Source: Planctomycetota bacterium (GTDB lineage: Bacteria > Planctomycetota > MHYJ01 > JACPRB01). From it: DNA of 7,800 bases. Both the position numbers and the translations under genes were made by a program. Shown here in pieces: positions 6,545 to 7,800 of this stretch (the first letter of the stretch is position 1; every line of letters begins with the position of its first letter). The notes under the pieces were generated by a model. That model worked only from the letters and a program-made list of their open reading frames with translations. It had not been told where the DNA came from and did not search any database. The DNA lies in contig JAHFOZ010000247.1 of the NCBI GenBank assembly GCA_023261405.1, positions 1-7,800 of the forward strand, given 5' to 3'.

Positions 6545-7110
6545 TGCCCCCGCTCACCCCCGCCGTCATCCTCGCCGCCTACCGGCGCGGGCTCTTCCCG
6601 ATGGGGGACCCGGAAAGCGGCGCGCTCGCCTGGTACGAGGCCGATCCGCGCAGCATCATCCCGCTCGAGGCGGCCCACGTCCCGCGCCGGCTCCTGCGCT
6701 ACATGAAGGGGTTCGAGTTCGCGGTCGACCGCGACTTCGCGGGCGTCATCGACGGCTGCGCGCGCCCGCTCACGTGGATCTCGGAGGAGATCCGCGACGC
6801 GTACGCGGCGCTGCACCGGGAGGGGCACGCCCACTCGGTCGAGGCGTACCGCGGCGGGAAGCTGGCGGGGGGGCTCTACGGGGTGCGCATCGGCGGCGCG
6901 TTCATGGCGGAGTCCATGTTCCACGCCGTCTCGAACGCGAGCGGCGCCTGCGTGGTCACCCTCGTCGAGCGGCTCCGGGCTCGCGGGTTCGCCCTCCTGG
7001 ACATCCAACAGGTGCTCCCCAGCACGGCGCGCTTCGGCGCGGTCGAGATCCCGAAGAAGGAGTACCTGCGCCGGCTCGCGGCGGCCGTGCAGCTCGACCC
7101 GAAGTGGTAG
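6544..7110 (+). CDS. aat: Leucyl/phenylalanyl-tRNA--protein transferase
   Basis: This cytoplasmic enzyme transfers Leu or Phe from aminoacyl-tRNA to the N-terminus of proteins that begin with basic (or, in Bpt relatives, acidic) residues, marking them for ClpS/ClpAP degradation. The 188 residues contain AAYRRGLFPM (11-20), WYEADPRSIIPLE, GHAHSVEAYRGGKLAGGLYG, the family-defining AESMFH...SNAS segment, the D-x-Q of LLDIQQ, and FGAVEIPKKEYLRRL. It is shorter than the E. coli protein (234 residues) because it lacks the N-terminal leader ahead of the AYRRG motif; short forms with FPM instead of FPW are known. The ATG overlaps the TGA of the vapC relic by one base, and only a weak AGGT lies upstream, so expression may depend on read-in translation. 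It ends in TAG, three bases before the end of the converging AhpD-like gene, with no terminator between. Specificity (Aat or Bpt type) cannot be settled by eye. Confidence 0.92.
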   Translation: MPPLTPAVILAAYRRGLFPMGDPESGALAWYEADPRSIIPLEAAHVPRRLLRYMKGFEFAVDRDFAGVIDGCARPLTWISEEIRDAYAALHREGHAHSVEAYRGGKLAGGLYGVRIGGAFMAESMFHAVSNASGACVVTLVERLRARGFALLDIQQVLPSTARFGAVEIPKKEYLRRLAAAVQLDPKW

Positions 7111-7113
7111 GCG

Positions 7114-7677
7114 CTACGCGCAATCCTGCGGCCTGGCGTCCAGCGATCCGGGGTAAACCGTGAGATCGACGTCCAGCGCGTTGTTGAAGCGGTTGAACGA
7201 GTTGAAGAGGCAGGCCACGGCCGCGAGTTCCACGATCTGCCGCTCGTTCCAGTGCTTCCGGAGCTCCGCGAACGTCGCGTCCGGGACCTCCTGCGGCTGC
7301 TTCGTGAGCTCCTCGGCGAACGCGAGCGCCGCGCGCTCGGCGGGGCTGAAGTCGGCCTTCCCGGAGTCGAGCAGGCAGCCCACCTGGGCCTCCGTCACGC
7401 CGAACCGGCGCGCGAGCCCCGTGTGGGAACCCAGTCAGTAGCGAGACTGGTTGAGATGCGACACGCGCACGGCCAGCATCTCCTTCACTCGCGTGGTCGC
7501 CTCGCCCTCGCGGAGCGTCGCGCGGAAGGCGTCGAACCAGGTCTGCAGGATCTTCGGGTCGTGCGCGAGGGTGCGGAACATGTTGGGCACCGCGCCGCGC
7601 TCGCGGAGGAAGTCGTCGAAGAGCGGCTTGAGCGAGGGGTCCGCCTTCGCGGGCTCGACGGCGGTCACGCGCGCCAT
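7114..7677 (-). CDS. AhpD-like / carboxymuconolactone decarboxylase family selenoprotein
   Basis: A 187-residue protein results if the in-frame TGA at 7435-7437 is decoded as Sec (U81). Residues 29-95 match peroxidase-related CMD proteins: VPNMFRTLAHDPKILQTWF, then KEMLAVRVSHLNQSRYU and LGSHTGLARRFGVTEAQV. The usual active site is C-x-x-C-x-x-x-H; here the first Cys is Ser78, the second is U81 and His85 is kept. The C-terminal half (FSPAERAALAFAEELT, HWNERQIVELAAVACLFNSFNRFNNAL) continues the all-helical fold without a gap. AhpD-type proteins carry out disulfide or peroxide redox chemistry, and Sec members are known, which supports read-through over a nonsense mutation. ATG is preceded by GGAGG at seven bases, overlapping the end of the upstream PD40 gene, so the two are probably translationally coupled. 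Stop is TAG. The redox substrate is unknown. Confidence 0.9.
7386..7450 (-). promoter_or_regulatory. Candidate bacterial SECIS for the AhpD-like gene
   Basis: Counting on the minus strand, a five-pair stem CGCCG/CGGCG with a GUU apical loop begins 25 bases after the UGA (7398-7410). This places a GU at the tip within the usual SelB-recognition distance. A lower stem GGGCU (7415-7419) with GGCCC (7386-7390) can extend it across an internal loop. A second hairpin, CCAGTC/GACTGG (7431-7450), wraps the UGA itself. The structures are read by eye, without energy calculation. Confidence 0.5.
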
Positions 7678-7681
7678 GGGG

Positions 7682-7800
7682 CTACCTCCAGTCGGCGAGG
7701 AAGACGTTCAGGTCGCGCCGCGGGTCCTTGCCGTCGCGGTTGGAGATGAAGACCAGCTTCGTCCCGTCGGGGGAGAAGTGGGGGAAGCTGTCGAAGCCGT
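7682..7800 (-). CDS. PD40/TolB-like beta-propeller protein, C-terminal end (5' part outside window)
   Basis: The minus-strand frame is open from the window edge to a TAG at 7682-7684 and gives 38 complete final codons. GFDSFPHFSPDGTKLVFISN contains the F-S-P-D-G-x-x-L-x-F-x-S-x-R core of WD40-like PD40 repeats found in TolB and related exported propellers. It is followed by RDGKDPRRDLNVFLADWR, and an N-x-F-x-A-D-W ending is common in such proteins. Only about one blade is visible, so the overall length, signal peptide and any peptidase domain cannot be judged. The AhpD-like selenoprotein gene begins four bases downstream, with its Shine-Dalgarno inside this gene's last codons, so they form an operon. 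Confidence 0.8.
   Translation of the reverse strand, partial: GFDSFPHFSPDGTKLVFISNRDGKDPRRDLNVFLADWR

Noticed and set aside
1..7800. CRISPR array, insertion sequence, integrase or attachment-site signatures
   Set aside because: No regularly spaced repeats, transposase motifs or long terminal inverted repeats were seen.

Overview
The window is GC-rich, densely packed bacterial DNA from an organism I cannot name. It could be an uncultured soil or sediment lineage, such as an acidobacterial, rokubacterial or candidate-phylum bacterium. Shine-Dalgarno sites, a short-form Aat and a LeuA-like citramalate synthase all fit Bacteria. The clearest trait is use of UGA as a sense codon, almost certainly selenocysteine (Sec). 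Two genes are continuous only if in-frame TGA codons are read through, and in both the TGA falls where the protein family normally has a redox or metal-binding cysteine. Every other intact gene uses TGG for Trp and ends in TAG or TAA, so a general UGA-to-Trp recoding is unlikely.

Layout from left to right. A tRNA CCA nucleotidyltransferase with an HD domain (cca, + strand, 5' end cut off by the window) converges on citramalate synthase (cimA, - strand), and their stop codons overlap. About 240 bases of intergenic DNA with hairpins and weak promoters separate cimA from a small exported protein (3018-3548, +). That protein has an HMA-like (MerP/CopZ-type) fold whose metal-site cysteines are replaced by two TGA codons in a U-G-P-G-U arrangement. 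A TATACT box, an unidentified structured RNA of about 160 nt and a very strong intrinsic terminator follow, then a large exported kelch-type beta-propeller protein (3831-6335, +) whose codon choice differs from its neighbours.

Next comes a short relic of a VapC-type PIN toxin that touches the start of aat (leucyl/phenylalanyl-tRNA-protein transferase, +). On the - strand at the right edge is a two-gene operon. The upstream gene, cut by the window end, is the C-terminus of a PD40/TolB-like propeller protein. Four bases downstream is an AhpD-like (carboxymuconolactone decarboxylase family) selenoprotein with an S-x-x-U active site.

The housekeeping genes (tRNA maturation, isoleucine-precursor synthesis, N-degron tagging) do not form a pathway together. 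The unusual content is the pair of selenoproteins, especially the double-Sec HMA-like protein, and the unassigned RNA element beside it.
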